From Micromonospora pisi (GTDB taxonomy: Bacteria; Actinomycetota; Actinomycetes; Mycobacteriales; Micromonosporaceae), in the NCBI RefSeq assembly GCF_003633685.1, contig NZ_RBKT01000001.1:1922001-1986000 (forward strand): a stretch of 64,000 nt of DNA, read 5' to 3'. Below are positions 44,215 to 51,868 of this stretch, in pieces; position 1 is the stretch's first letter; every line of letters starts with the position of its first letter. Both the position numbers and the translations under genes were made by a program. A model generated the notes under the pieces. The model ran no database searches, was not told the DNA's origin, and was given only the letters and a program-made list of their open reading frames with translations.

Positions 44215-44261
44215 GTCCGGTCCGGACCAGCACGCGAGCACGGCTCACGACTGGACCGGAC
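44215..44261. terminator. Hairpin between convergent genes
   Basis: GTCCGGTCC (44215-44223) pairs with GGACCGGAC (44253-44261), just after the response regulator stop and before the convergent DUF4395 gene's 3' end. No T tract follows; it is a possible bidirectional terminator. Confidence 0.45.
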
Positions 44262-44279
44262 CGGCGGGAACGGTCCGGG

Positions 44280-44720
44280 TCAGGAGCCGTCGACCGGCAC
44301 CCGGGCCGGGATCACCCGCCCGCCGAACCGACGGAACGCCAGGTACGCCTCGCAGCCGAGGCAGAGCCCGAACGCCGCGTTGAGAAACGCGGCAGCCAGC
44401 GCCAATGCGGTCGCCACCAGACCCACACCGCTGCCCCCGGAGAGGTATCCGGCCGCCGCGACCAGGGTGAAGACCAGCCCGACGAGCTGGGCGAACCGCA
44501 CCGGCGCGACCGGTTCCAGCTCCGTCGGCGGCCGCAGCCGACCGGCGACGACGGCCCGGAAGAGCAGCCCGTACGGGCCACGGCGCGGGGACACGGCGGT
44601 GATGCCGAAGACCACCGCCTGGGCCAACGCGAGCCAGCCGGAGCCGGTGAACAGTACGACGATCAGGACCACGGTGGTGACGGCGGCGGCGAACCGGGGC
44701 CCTCGGGGATCGAGCAACAT
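44280..44720 (-). CDS. DUF4395 family membrane protein
   Basis: A 146-residue membrane protein with the DUF4395 pattern: LLDPRGPRFAAAVTTVVLIVVLFTGSG (in part), FGITAVSPRRGPYGLLFR, and the Cys-containing AFLNAAFGLCLGCEAYLAFRR near the C-terminus. The GLCLGC motif suggests a thiol or sulfur-transfer role. It follows a thioredoxin-like gene and a Cys-rich short frame on the same strand, with AGAGG before its ATG. Confidence 0.9.
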   Translation of the reverse strand: MLLDPRGPRFAAAVTTVVLIVVLFTGSGWLALAQAVVFGITAVSPRRGPYGLLFRAVVAGRLRPPTELEPVAPVRFAQLVGLVFTLVAAAGYLSGGSGVGLVATALALAAAFLNAAFGLCLGCEAYLAFRRFGGRVIPARVPVDGS

Positions 44721-44722
44721 CG

Positions 44723-44887
44723 TCAACCTCTGTCGGAAGGGGCGGCGCACACGGCCGCCGGTGAGCCGGGACGAGCGGGGTCCGGGCAGCGACAGAGGCT
44801 GGTGCAGAGGCGACCGTGGTCGACGATCCGGCGCCGGGTGAAGAGGCGGGCCGTCACCGGGCGGCACTCCCGGACCGGGGTGCTCAT
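44723..44887 (-). CDS. Cys-rich leader-peptide-like small protein
   Basis: A 54-residue frame. It overlaps the thioredoxin gene stop (ATGA) and stops 2 bases before the DUF4395 start. The segment FTRRRIVDHGRLCTSLCRCP resembles actinobacterial short leader peptides rich in Arg/His and ending in clustered Cys codons, which tie expression of sulfur genes to cysteine supply. The Cys codons at its centre fall about 65-85 bases before the stop. Too short for typical gene callers; translation is supported by overlap coupling only. Confidence 0.5.
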   Translation of the reverse strand: MSTPVRECRPVTARLFTRRRIVDHGRLCTSLCRCPDPARPGSPAAVCAAPSDRG

Positions 44888-45456
44888 CGGTCGGTGCCGG
44901 TGAGCAACGGGGCCAGCGCGGCGATGACCTGCGCCTTCGCCGGCACCCCGGCGGCCCGCTGCACGATCCGGCCCTCGGCGTCGACAACCAGTGTGGTCGG
45001 CGTACGCCAGATGTTGAGCGCCCGGACCGCGGCGAGCTGACTCTCCGCGTCGACCTCGACATGCTCCACGCCGTCGAGCAGGCCCGCGACCTCACCCAGC
45101 ACCCGGCGGGTGGCCCGGCAGGGCTGACAGAACGCCGAAGAGAACTGGACCAGGGTGACCGGCGTACCGAGCCGCACCCCGAGCCCGGTGAGCAGGCCGG
45201 GGTCGACCCGCTCGTCCGGCGTACCAATCGGGTCCGGTTGTCGGTCCGACGCCCGCGCCCCGGCGGCCCGGCCCGGGTCGGTGGTCTCGACGGGGTGGGT
45301 CGCGCCGGGCCCGGAACCCTGGTGGGCGGCCGGCCCGGATCGGGCGAGCACCGGGCGCAGCCGGCCGTCCCGGCGACGCCGCCACAGCCCGAAAGCGGTG
45401 GCGGCGACCAGTACGGTCACGACCACCAGCGGTCCGGTCAACGCGGAGTCCTGCAC
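44884..45456 (-). CDS. Membrane-anchored thioredoxin-like protein
   Basis: A protein of about 190 residues with an N-terminal membrane helix (LTGPLVVVTVLVAATAFGLW), a variable linker and a thioredoxin fold. The redox motif is FCQPCRA, followed by VEVDAESQ and the cis-Pro segment WRTPTTLVVD. Start is uncertain: GTG at 45456 is proposed, another lies at 45465. It is the first gene of a thiol-related unit with the Cys-rich peptide and DUF4395 protein. Confidence 0.82.
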   Translation of the reverse strand: MQDSALTGPLVVVTVLVAATAFGLWRRRRDGRLRPVLARSGPAAHQGSGPGATHPVETTDPGRAAGARASDRQPDPIGTPDERVDPGLLTGLGVRLGTPVTLVQFSSAFCQPCRATRRVLGEVAGLLDGVEHVEVDAESQLAAVRALNIWRTPTTLVVDAEGRIVQRAAGVPAKAQVIAALAPLLTGTDR

Positions 45457-45563
45457 GGTCCCCACACTGCCACGGCTCGTCGCCGATGGCCACGGCGTCC
45501 CGTCCCGGGTGGCCAACGTCCCACTCCCGCCCCGCCCCGGTGGCCGGGCCGACCCCGTGTCCA

Positions 45564-45577
45564 TGTCGGATCCGACA
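45564..45577. promoter_or_regulatory. Perfect 14-base palindrome
   Basis: TGTCGGATCCGACA lies about 110 bases upstream of the thioredoxin-like gene and 200 bases upstream of the methyltransferase gene. Its form suits a dimeric repressor such as TetR type. Confidence 0.4.
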
Positions 45578-45581
45578 CCGT

Positions 45582-45660
45582 GCGATGGTGTCTGCCGTCG
45601 ATCGTCTCCGCTGTCGATGTTCCCACCGTCGATGGCCTCCGCCGTCGACGATCTCCGCCG
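45582..45660. repeat. Imperfect short tandem repeats
   Basis: Four to five units around the pattern CCGTCGATnGTCTCCG (CCGTCGATCGTCTCCG, CTGTCGATGTTCCCA, CCGTCGATGGCCTCCG, CCGTCGACGATCTCCG) follow each other with a period of about 15-17 bases. Confidence 0.6.
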
Positions 45661-45779
45661 GCATTGGTCCGGACGATGATCCAGCACGGTCTGGATAGCC
45701 GGGCAAGCGACGGGCAGAATAACCGGGGAAGACCCGCGGGGCAGTATTTCGTGCGTTCTCAGCATAGGGGCAGGTAGGC

Positions 45780-46589
45780 ATGCAAAGGCCGGACTGGGCA
45801 CCGCAGAGCATCGACATCGAACGACCCAGCGTGGCCCGGATGTACGACTATTACCTGGGCGGATCGCACAACTTCGCGGCAGACCGGCGGGCTGCCCAGG
45901 CGATGATCGCCTCCGTCCCGGAGGCGCCGCTGATGGCCCAGGCCAACCGGGCCTTCCTCCGCCGGGCGGTGCACTACCTGATCGACGCCGGCATCCGGCA
46001 GTTCCTCGACATCGGATCGGGCATCCCGACCGTGGGCAACGTGCACGAGATCGCCCAGCGAGCGGCACCCGACACCCGGGTGGTCTACGTCGACGTCGAC
46101 CCGGTCGCGGTGGCACACAGCCGGGAGATCCTCAGCGGCAACGAGCAGGCGACGGCGCTCTGGGGCGACCTCCGTCAGCCGGCTGAGATCCTCGCCCATC
46201 CCGACGTACGCAAGCTGCTGAACTTCGACGAGCCGGTGGCCGTCATGGTGGTCGCGGTGCTGCACTTCATCCCCGACGCCGACGATCCGTCCGGGATCCT
46301 GGCGACCATCCGGCGCAGCCTCGCCCCCGGCAGTCACCTGGTGCTCTCCCAGGCCAGCGACGACGGCCGCACGGACGACGAACGCGAGGAAGCGGAACGG
46401 GTCTACCAACGCACGGACAACCCGCTCACGGTCCGCAGCCGCCACGAACTCACCCGGCTCTTCGACGGGTTCGACCTGGTCGACCCCGGCGTGGTCTGGG
46501 TGCCGCAGTGGCGCCCCGACTCGTTCGACAGTCTCGACGACGCCGAGCGGGCGGTCTTCATGGGCGGCGTGGGACGACATGGTGGGTGA
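45780..46589 (+). CDS. SAM-dependent methyltransferase (DUF574 type)
   Basis: A 269-residue protein of the actinomycete DUF574/Methyltransf_19 family: ERPSVARMYDYYLGGSHNFAADR opening (in part), SAM-binding FLDIGSGIPTVGNVHE, YVDVDPVAVAHSRE, and VMVVAVLHFIPD. Substrate unknown; these proteins are highly amplified in actinomycetes. Its stop overlaps the next gene by 11 bases, which suggests co-transcription with the GGDEF-EAL protein. Confidence 0.93.
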   Translation: MQRPDWAPQSIDIERPSVARMYDYYLGGSHNFAADRRAAQAMIASVPEAPLMAQANRAFLRRAVHYLIDAGIRQFLDIGSGIPTVGNVHEIAQRAAPDTRVVYVDVDPVAVAHSREILSGNEQATALWGDLRQPAEILAHPDVRKLLNFDEPVAVMVVAVLHFIPDADDPSGILATIRRSLAPGSHLVLSQASDDGRTDDEREEAERVYQRTDNPLTVRSRHELTRLFDGFDLVDPGVVWVPQWRPDSFDSLDDAERAVFMGGVGRHGG

Positions 46590-48372
46590 CGAGTACGCCG
46601 GCCGGGCCGTGCTGACCGCCGCCCAGCCCGGCCTGGCCGCCTTCGCCCGCGCCTGGGCAAAGGCGGTCACCGGCACCAGTTACCTGCCGATGACCCAGAC
46701 CCAGCTCGAAGAACTCCTGCAACAGCTCACCGCCGAACTCGCGGACGCACTCCAGTCGGAGCCGTTCGATCTGCGTACCGGCCACCGGGTCGGTGCCGCG
46801 CTGGTCGCCGCGCACGTCGCGTCGGCCGAGGGCCTGGGGCGCACGATCGAGGTCATCCAACTGCGCCTGCTGCGCGATCTGGGTCTCGGTCAGGACGACG
46901 CCCAGGACCGGATGGCGCGGCTGCTCGCCACCGTCGCCACCGGCTACAGCCGGGCGATGCACGACCGTACCCTCGACGAGCAGGAGTCCATCCGGCGCGC
47001 CGGCATGGTCGCCCGTGAGCAGGCGGAGCGGGCGCTACGCGAGAGCGAGGCCCGGTTCCGGCACCAGGCCACCCACGACCCGCTGACCGGCCTGCCCAAC
47101 CGCGCCCTGTTCACCGAACGACTCGGCGCCGCCGTACGCCGGCCCGGTGGTGACGAGAGACGGATCGGTCTCTGCTTCATCGACCTCGACCGGTTCAAGG
47201 TGGTCAACGACACCCTCGGGCATCCGGTCGGCGACCAACTGCTGGTGTCGGTCGCGACCCGGTTGCGCCGCGAGGTGGGCGAACACCTCGTCGCCCGGCT
47301 CGGCGGCGACGAGTTCGTGATCCTGATCGAGGAGACCAGCTGCACCGATGACGCGATCAAGGTGGCCGACGCGGCGCTGGCCGCGATCAGCGAGCCGTCG
47401 ATCGTCGACGGGCACGAGTTGACCGTGTCGGCGAGCGTCGGTGTGGTCGAACGACCGGTCGCCGAGACCAGCCCGGACGACATGATGCGGGCCGCCGACG
47501 TCACCCTGCACTGGGCGAAGACCTCCGGCCGGGGACGCTGGGCCCTCTTCGACGCCGAACGCAACGAGCTCGAACTGACCCGGCACGCCCTGTCCGCCGC
47601 CATGCCGGGGGCGTTGGACCGGGGTGAGTTCTATCTGGACTACCAGCCGTTGGTCTCGTTGACCTGCGGCGGTGTCCTGGGCGTGGAGGCGCTGGTCCGC
47701 TGGCGCCACCCGGAGCTGGGCGTACTCCGCCCGGACAGCTTCATCGGGCTGGCCGAGGAGACCGGCCTGATCGTCCGCCTCGGTGACTGGGTGCTCAACG
47801 AGGCGTGCCGCGAGGCCCGCCGCTGGCTGACCCTGAGCCCGAACGCGCCCTTCGTCAGCGTCAACCTGGCGGTCCGGCAGGTACACGGGGCCGGGCTCGC
47901 GGACGAGATCCGGGCACTGCTCGACGAGACGGGCCTGCCGCCGCACCGGTTGCAGCTGGAGATCACCGAGAGCGCCCTGATGACCACCACCGGCGAACCG
48001 GTGCAGGCGCTGCGTGCCCTCGCCGAACTCGGGGTACGGATCGCCATCGACGACTTCGGCACCGGCTACTCCAACCTCGCCTACCTGCGTTCGTTGCCGG
48101 TCTGCGAGTTGAAGGTTGCCGGCTCTTTCGTGGCCGGGTTGCAGGCCGCCGGGAACGACCCGGCGAGCCACACCGACGAACGGATCCTGGCCACCCTGGT
48201 CTCCCTGGCGCACGCCCTCAACCTGACCGTCACCGCCGAGGGGGTGGAGACCGCCGGGCAGGCCGAGCGGTTACGGGCGCTGGGTTGCGACGCCGCGCAG
48301 GGCTGGCACTTCGGCCGCCCCGAACCGGCCGGCCGGATCCACGACCGGCTGGGCCGCGGCAGCGGGTGCTGA
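46579..48372 (+). CDS. Diguanylate cyclase/phosphodiesterase (GGDEF-EAL)
   Basis: A 597-residue c-di-GMP enzyme without membrane helices. Residues 1 to about 155 are a helical sensory region typical of actinomycetes. The GGDEF domain is intact (GGDEF near residue 242, with substrate-binding DLDRFKVVND). The EAL domain has GVEALVRW, VSVNLAVRQ, EITES, IDDFGTGYSNL and AEGVET. One deviation: the usual KIDxxFV reads KVAGSFV, keeping the Lys but losing the Asp, so phosphodiesterase activity may be reduced. GTG-like starts upstream are absent; ATG at 46579 is used. Confidence 0.94.
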   Translation: MVGDEYAGRAVLTAAQPGLAAFARAWAKAVTGTSYLPMTQTQLEELLQQLTAELADALQSEPFDLRTGHRVGAALVAAHVASAEGLGRTIEVIQLRLLRDLGLGQDDAQDRMARLLATVATGYSRAMHDRTLDEQESIRRAGMVAREQAERALRESEARFRHQATHDPLTGLPNRALFTERLGAAVRRPGGDERRIGLCFIDLDRFKVVNDTLGHPVGDQLLVSVATRLRREVGEHLVARLGGDEFVILIEETSCTDDAIKVADAALAAISEPSIVDGHELTVSASVGVVERPVAETSPDDMMRAADVTLHWAKTSGRGRWALFDAERNELELTRHALSAAMPGALDRGEFYLDYQPLVSLTCGGVLGVEALVRWRHPELGVLRPDSFIGLAEETGLIVRLGDWVLNEACREARRWLTLSPNAPFVSVNLAVRQVHGAGLADEIRALLDETGLPPHRLQLEITESALMTTTGEPVQALRALAELGVRIAIDDFGTGYSNLAYLRSLPVCELKVAGSFVAGLQAAGNDPASHTDERILATLVSLAHALNLTVTAEGVETAGQAERLRALGCDAAQGWHFGRPEPAGRIHDRLGRGSGC

Positions 48373-48383
48373 GACGGGACCCG

Positions 48384-48875
48384 CTACCGCCGAGACTCGG
48401 CGTTCTCGTCTGACCGGCACCGATCGGGGGTCAGTAGACCCGCCCCGCTCTTCGACCCGGTGCCGGAGAGGTAACGCTCCAGGGTCTTTCGATAGCCGGG
48501 TGACAGGTCATAGTCGAGCACCTCGGCCGGACGTACCCACAGGGCCTCGGCGATCTCGGTCGCATCGAGACGCAGTTGGGATGAATCCGTGGTGAAGGAA
48601 TAGTCGAAGTAGACAAAGTGGACAGGGTGCGCGAGGTTCTCACTGTCGATCAACTCACCCCAGTCGACCAGACCCTCGTACTTCAGGGCGAGTCCCGTCT
48701 CCTCTTCACCCTCACGCTGGGCACCAACCGGCAGGCTCTCCCCCAAGCGGAGATGCCCGCCGGGCAGTGTCCATACGTCGCCCCACTTGGGTTGGCGGAT
48801 CAGCAGGATGGCACCGTCCGGATTCCGGATGAGAGCCGAAACGATGATCTCAATCCCACCCACACTCGACCTCAT
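48384..48875 (-). CDS. Nudix hydrolase
   Basis: A 163-residue Nudix protein with a complete box (GGHLRLGES...QREGEEETGL). It would hydrolyse a nucleoside-diphosphate derivative; the substrate is not visible. It lies 127 bases downstream of the kinase-like gene on the same strand and may be part of the viperin-like cassette, in which a Nudix enzyme could remove or process nucleotide products. No strong ribosome site precedes the ATG at 48875. It is convergent with the GGDEF-EAL gene. Confidence 0.9.
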   Translation of the reverse strand: MRSSVGGIEIIVSALIRNPDGAILLIRQPKWGDVWTLPGGHLRLGESLPVGAQREGEEETGLALKYEGLVDWGELIDSENLAHPVHFVYFDYSFTTDSSQLRLDATEIAEALWVRPAEVLDYDLSPGYRKTLERYLSGTGSKSGAGLLTPDRCRSDENAESRR

Positions 48876-49002
48876 AACTCACGGCGGACGATTATGATGT
48901 TCGTTGATCAGACGATCTCATTCAACGCGCCCGGAAGACGACGCCTCGACCAGAATTACCAGCGACCATGGACACGGCGCGGGAACGACGGCCGCACGGA
49001 AA

Positions 49003-49749
49003 CTAGAGGTGGCGGGAAGGCACTATACACCGGGAAGCGCTTGTCAAATCGCCTGCCCACAGATCAGCATAGGTGGCACCCAGACCGACAAGGCAGGCAC
49101 CTAACGCAGGATCCGGATCATCCAAGATCTTCTGAAGTGGATCAAAACAACCGGACATGGCGGCCTGCGCGCACGCGACGACCACTTTGTGGAACCGGCT
49201 TATTCCGAGGTCGGCGCTGGAACGACTCGGCTCGGCTATCAGATGCGAGTTGTCGAGGACGAAGTCGAACGGGGACCGGTCCGAGTAGAGGTCGAACCCG
49301 TAACGGCCGAGAAATCGGCGACGGGAGAGGTCGTCCTTCTCGTCGATGAGGCGTACACACTCGACCTGACTCATCGACCTCTCCGCCGGACTGGACACCG
49401 CACATTTCCATGCGCGCGACAACCGGTCCGACCCTATCCAGATCCTGATGGCCTCACCTGAGCTGTACCAGGGCAGCGCCCACGCGTCGACGACCAGGTC
49501 GTCGTGTCGCAACATCGACTCCCGAAGTATGTTGTCGACCCGGTCATCCGCGTCTCCCCCGTCGCGCAGGGACTCAATCTCCGCCATACGGTGGAACCAC
49601 ACCCCGACCGACGAACCCTGCCCACCGTCCAGCTCCTGAAGCAGGAGATCGGTTATGTGCAGACGGTCATATCGAAGCTCGTCGGCGAGCAGGGCGGTAT
49701 GTGTCGTCTTGCCGGCGGCGGTGAGACCGCTAATTATTATCCGTGCCAT
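49003..49749 (-). CDS. Cytidylate-kinase-like P-loop kinase
   Basis: A 248-residue P-loop protein. Walker A is GLTAAGKTT (residues 8-16). The lid region has DLSRRRFLGRYGFDLYSD and is followed by FDFVLDNSHL, an order typical of cytidylate-kinase-like nucleotide kinases. The ATG at 49749 lies inside the last codons of the radical SAM gene (20-base overlap), so the two proteins are made together. A role in supplying a nucleotide substrate to that enzyme is inferred. GC content is lower than in flanking genes. Confidence 0.75.
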   Translation of the reverse strand: MARIIISGLTAAGKTTHTALLADELRYDRLHITDLLLQELDGGQGSSVGVWFHRMAEIESLRDGGDADDRVDNILRESMLRHDDLVVDAWALPWYSSGEAIRIWIGSDRLSRAWKCAVSSPAERSMSQVECVRLIDEKDDLSRRRFLGRYGFDLYSDRSPFDFVLDNSHLIAEPSRSSADLGISRFHKVVVACAQAAMSGCFDPLQKILDDPDPALGACLVGLGATYADLWAGDLTSASRCIVPSRHL

Positions 49750-50677
49750 GGAGGTCCATCCAGCCCTCGTAGCGAGCGGCATGACGAGGCGCGTCGAACA
49801 GAATCCGAGACGAAACATCAACCAGGTGATCGGAGAGGAAATCACCAACCGTCGGCAGCCGTCCGTCCGGCGGATCCTCCAGCCGGGAAAGCGCCCGCCC
49901 CTGCGGGTCGACGAGCAGATACAGACCCACCTTGCCGCGGTCCGTCAAGACTGACAGCTTCGTGTCGAGCGGGCCGAGCTCGGCCCGGACCTCCGCACAA
50001 ATCCGGAAGAAGTCGACCGTGGACAACTCGTACTGGTCACGGTTGTCGAAACCGGCCTCGATGGCGCTGAACTGCTGCAAACTCCACCGCACAAGAGCGG
50101 TGCGGGTGGCGAGCAGGGGGGCCAACGCCACCGCTTCCGCGCCGTTGGCGCGTGAGACGACCGTACGTACGACGTACGGCTGTCCGGCCGAGTCCAGGAA
50201 ATCCATCAGCTTGAACACCCGACCGAAGTTGCCCCGGCGCTGCCGGAACCCGTCATGGGTGTCGGGGCTGGCCCCGTCGATCGACAGGCCGACAAGGTCC
50301 GCGAGCAGCAGTGCGTCCCGTACGGTGGGCGGTTGGTGCTGCGCGTTCGTCAGGACCTCGACCGCCATGCCGAGCCGTTGCGCGTGCTGGACCAACTGTC
50401 CCAGGTCGGATCTCAGACTCGGGTCGCCCCCGGTGAAGGTCATGTGCCTGATACCCGCGTACGACAGGCAGTCGAGTAAGCGCACGGCGTCCGAGGTGCC
50501 CAACGCTCCGGCCCTGCTCCGGAAGCAGAAGGGGCAGTCGAGATTGCAGAGATCCCAACAGTCCCAGTTGACGCGGATGACCCCTGCCCGCGCCAACGAG
50601 CCACGGCACCCGGACGTGTCCGCGGCATGAGGGCCACATGCCCAGCAGGCTCCGATGGCCGGTTCGTCATGGCTCAC
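49730..50677 (-). CDS. Viperin-like radical SAM enzyme
   Basis: A 315-residue radical SAM protein. The 4Fe-4S motif is CNLDCPFCF (Cys 44, 48, 51), preceded by VNW (36-38), close to viperin's VN(F/W)HxTxxCNxxCxFCF. FTGGDPS (81-87) is the GGE-like motif with Asp for Glu. VRWSLQQF (196-203) corresponds to viperin's VRWKVFQ, and LYLLVD (252-257) to its YLILDE. Three extra N-terminal Cys (11, 14, 24) are not typical. Viperins make chain-terminating ddhNTPs against phage. Assignment to that branch is by eye; other radical SAM families are possible. The GTG follows GGAGG and overlaps the previous gene by 11 bases. Confidence 0.65.
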   Translation of the reverse strand: MSHDEPAIGACWACGPHAADTSGCRGSLARAGVIRVNWDCWDLCNLDCPFCFRSRAGALGTSDAVRLLDCLSYAGIRHMTFTGGDPSLRSDLGQLVQHAQRLGMAVEVLTNAQHQPPTVRDALLLADLVGLSIDGASPDTHDGFRQRRGNFGRVFKLMDFLDSAGQPYVVRTVVSRANGAEAVALAPLLATRTALVRWSLQQFSAIEAGFDNRDQYELSTVDFFRICAEVRAELGPLDTKLSVLTDRGKVGLYLLVDPQGRALSRLEDPPDGRLPTVGDFLSDHLVDVSSRILFDAPRHAARYEGWMDLHGTDNN

Positions 50678-51701
50678 CCTTCAACCTCCTCCACAACAGC
50701 CTGAATCGCGCGCGATTCTCGTCGGCCGCGGCCAGCAGGGATGTCGCGGCAACGCCGGTGAGCAGTTCACGCCAGGCGGACGGCGCGAGGAGTGCCGCCG
50801 CCGTGACAGTGGCCATGGCCGTTGCCGTCCATCTCCAGGCGACCACCGCTCGGCGTACCAGGAGGGTTCGGCGGGTGGGAGTCGCCCGGTCCCAGGCCGC
50901 GTCGAAGTTCGCGTCGAAGAGCCGGATCAGGTTGCCCCCGCGCTCGTTGACCATGAGCATCTCGCCCATCAGCGATCGTTCGGCCAGCGGTTCGTGTACG
51001 TCCAGACGAAGAATTCGACCATCGATCGACACCGAACTGCCGCACTCGATGTCCTGCGCCGTTACGGCTATCCGAACCTCGGTGTTCGGCCAGTCGCTCG
51101 TGGCGGTCTTCCATGATTCGATCGCCCGTCGGGCACGTTGTTCATGCGAGGCGCCACGCAGTTCTTTCATCACCTTCGGCGAACCGAGCAGCACCCGAAT
51201 TTCCACCCCGGCCGACGACCGGTCGCGAAGGTCCTGTAGCCCTTCGATACCGGCAAGCGACTCGAAGAAAGTAATACGAATGATCCGATGTGCACTGCAC
51301 ACGGCGTCATGAAAGGTATCGAGGACGTTTCGGTCCGTCATATGACCGAGTGATTCGAACCGGAGGACGGGCATTCGCCCGAGCGACTCGAGCGCGGTCG
51401 CGGAGGCGAGGAGATTCAGGGCCTTGAGCTGCCCGACGTAGTCGGTCGAGGTGGTGATGAGGACGTTACCGACATAGGGGGTGAGCGTCAGCAGCTGGCG
51501 CGCCAACAGGTCGTCGATGGCAACATTCACCGACGCCGTACTTTCCAGCCCGATGTGGCCGGACAGCACATCTACCAGCTTTCGCCGCTCTCGGGCGTAC
51601 CGGTGCATGACCATGGCCGTGAGAATCCTCGCCTGTACCGGCGTGAACCCTTCGGTCTCCAGAGCAGAGATGGCCGCCCGTTCCATGCCCGTCCAGACCA
51701 T
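50667..51701 (-). CDS. Winged-helix / PLD-like / membrane protein of the radical SAM cassette
   Basis: A 344-residue protein. Residues about 1-85 look like a winged helix (FTPVQARILTAMVMHRYARERRKLVDVLSG in part; VAIDDLLARQLLTLTPY). The middle (about 110-270) matches a phospholipase-D-like sensor fold (RITFFESLAGIEGLQDLRDRSSAGVEIRVLLG in part; VSIDGRILRLDVHE) without HKD catalytic residues. Two C-terminal membrane helices follow (AVVAWRWTATAMATVTAAALL). It is first in the cassette and may sense infection or a ligand. ATG at 51701 follows GGGGAG; a TTG immediately upstream is less likely. Confidence 0.65.
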   Translation of the reverse strand: MVWTGMERAAISALETEGFTPVQARILTAMVMHRYARERRKLVDVLSGHIGLESTASVNVAIDDLLARQLLTLTPYVGNVLITTSTDYVGQLKALNLLASATALESLGRMPVLRFESLGHMTDRNVLDTFHDAVCSAHRIIRITFFESLAGIEGLQDLRDRSSAGVEIRVLLGSPKVMKELRGASHEQRARRAIESWKTATSDWPNTEVRIAVTAQDIECGSSVSIDGRILRLDVHEPLAERSLMGEMLMVNERGGNLIRLFDANFDAAWDRATPTRRTLLVRRAVVAWRWTATAMATVTAAALLAPSAWRELLTGVAATSLLAAADENRARFRLLWRRLKGEP

Positions 51702-51868
51702 CAAACTCCCCAGTCGAGTGATCAGCCCGTACAGGATAGGTGATGTTCACGGCAACGACGAGCAGCATTCTGCTGGCGACCAATCTAACATTTGAGACAT
51801 AAACCCACGCCGATCCTGCCGATCCTCAACCCGGTCGGTTGAGCTAACCACTCGACCGGCACGCGCCC

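Larger units (their letters stand above)
45457..45779. other. Intergenic region with palindrome and short tandem repeats
   Basis: About 320 bases between divergent genes (thioredoxin leftward, methyltransferase rightward). It contains a perfect 14-base palindrome and a run of imperfect 15-17-base repeats, listed separately. No credible gene. Confidence 0.5.
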
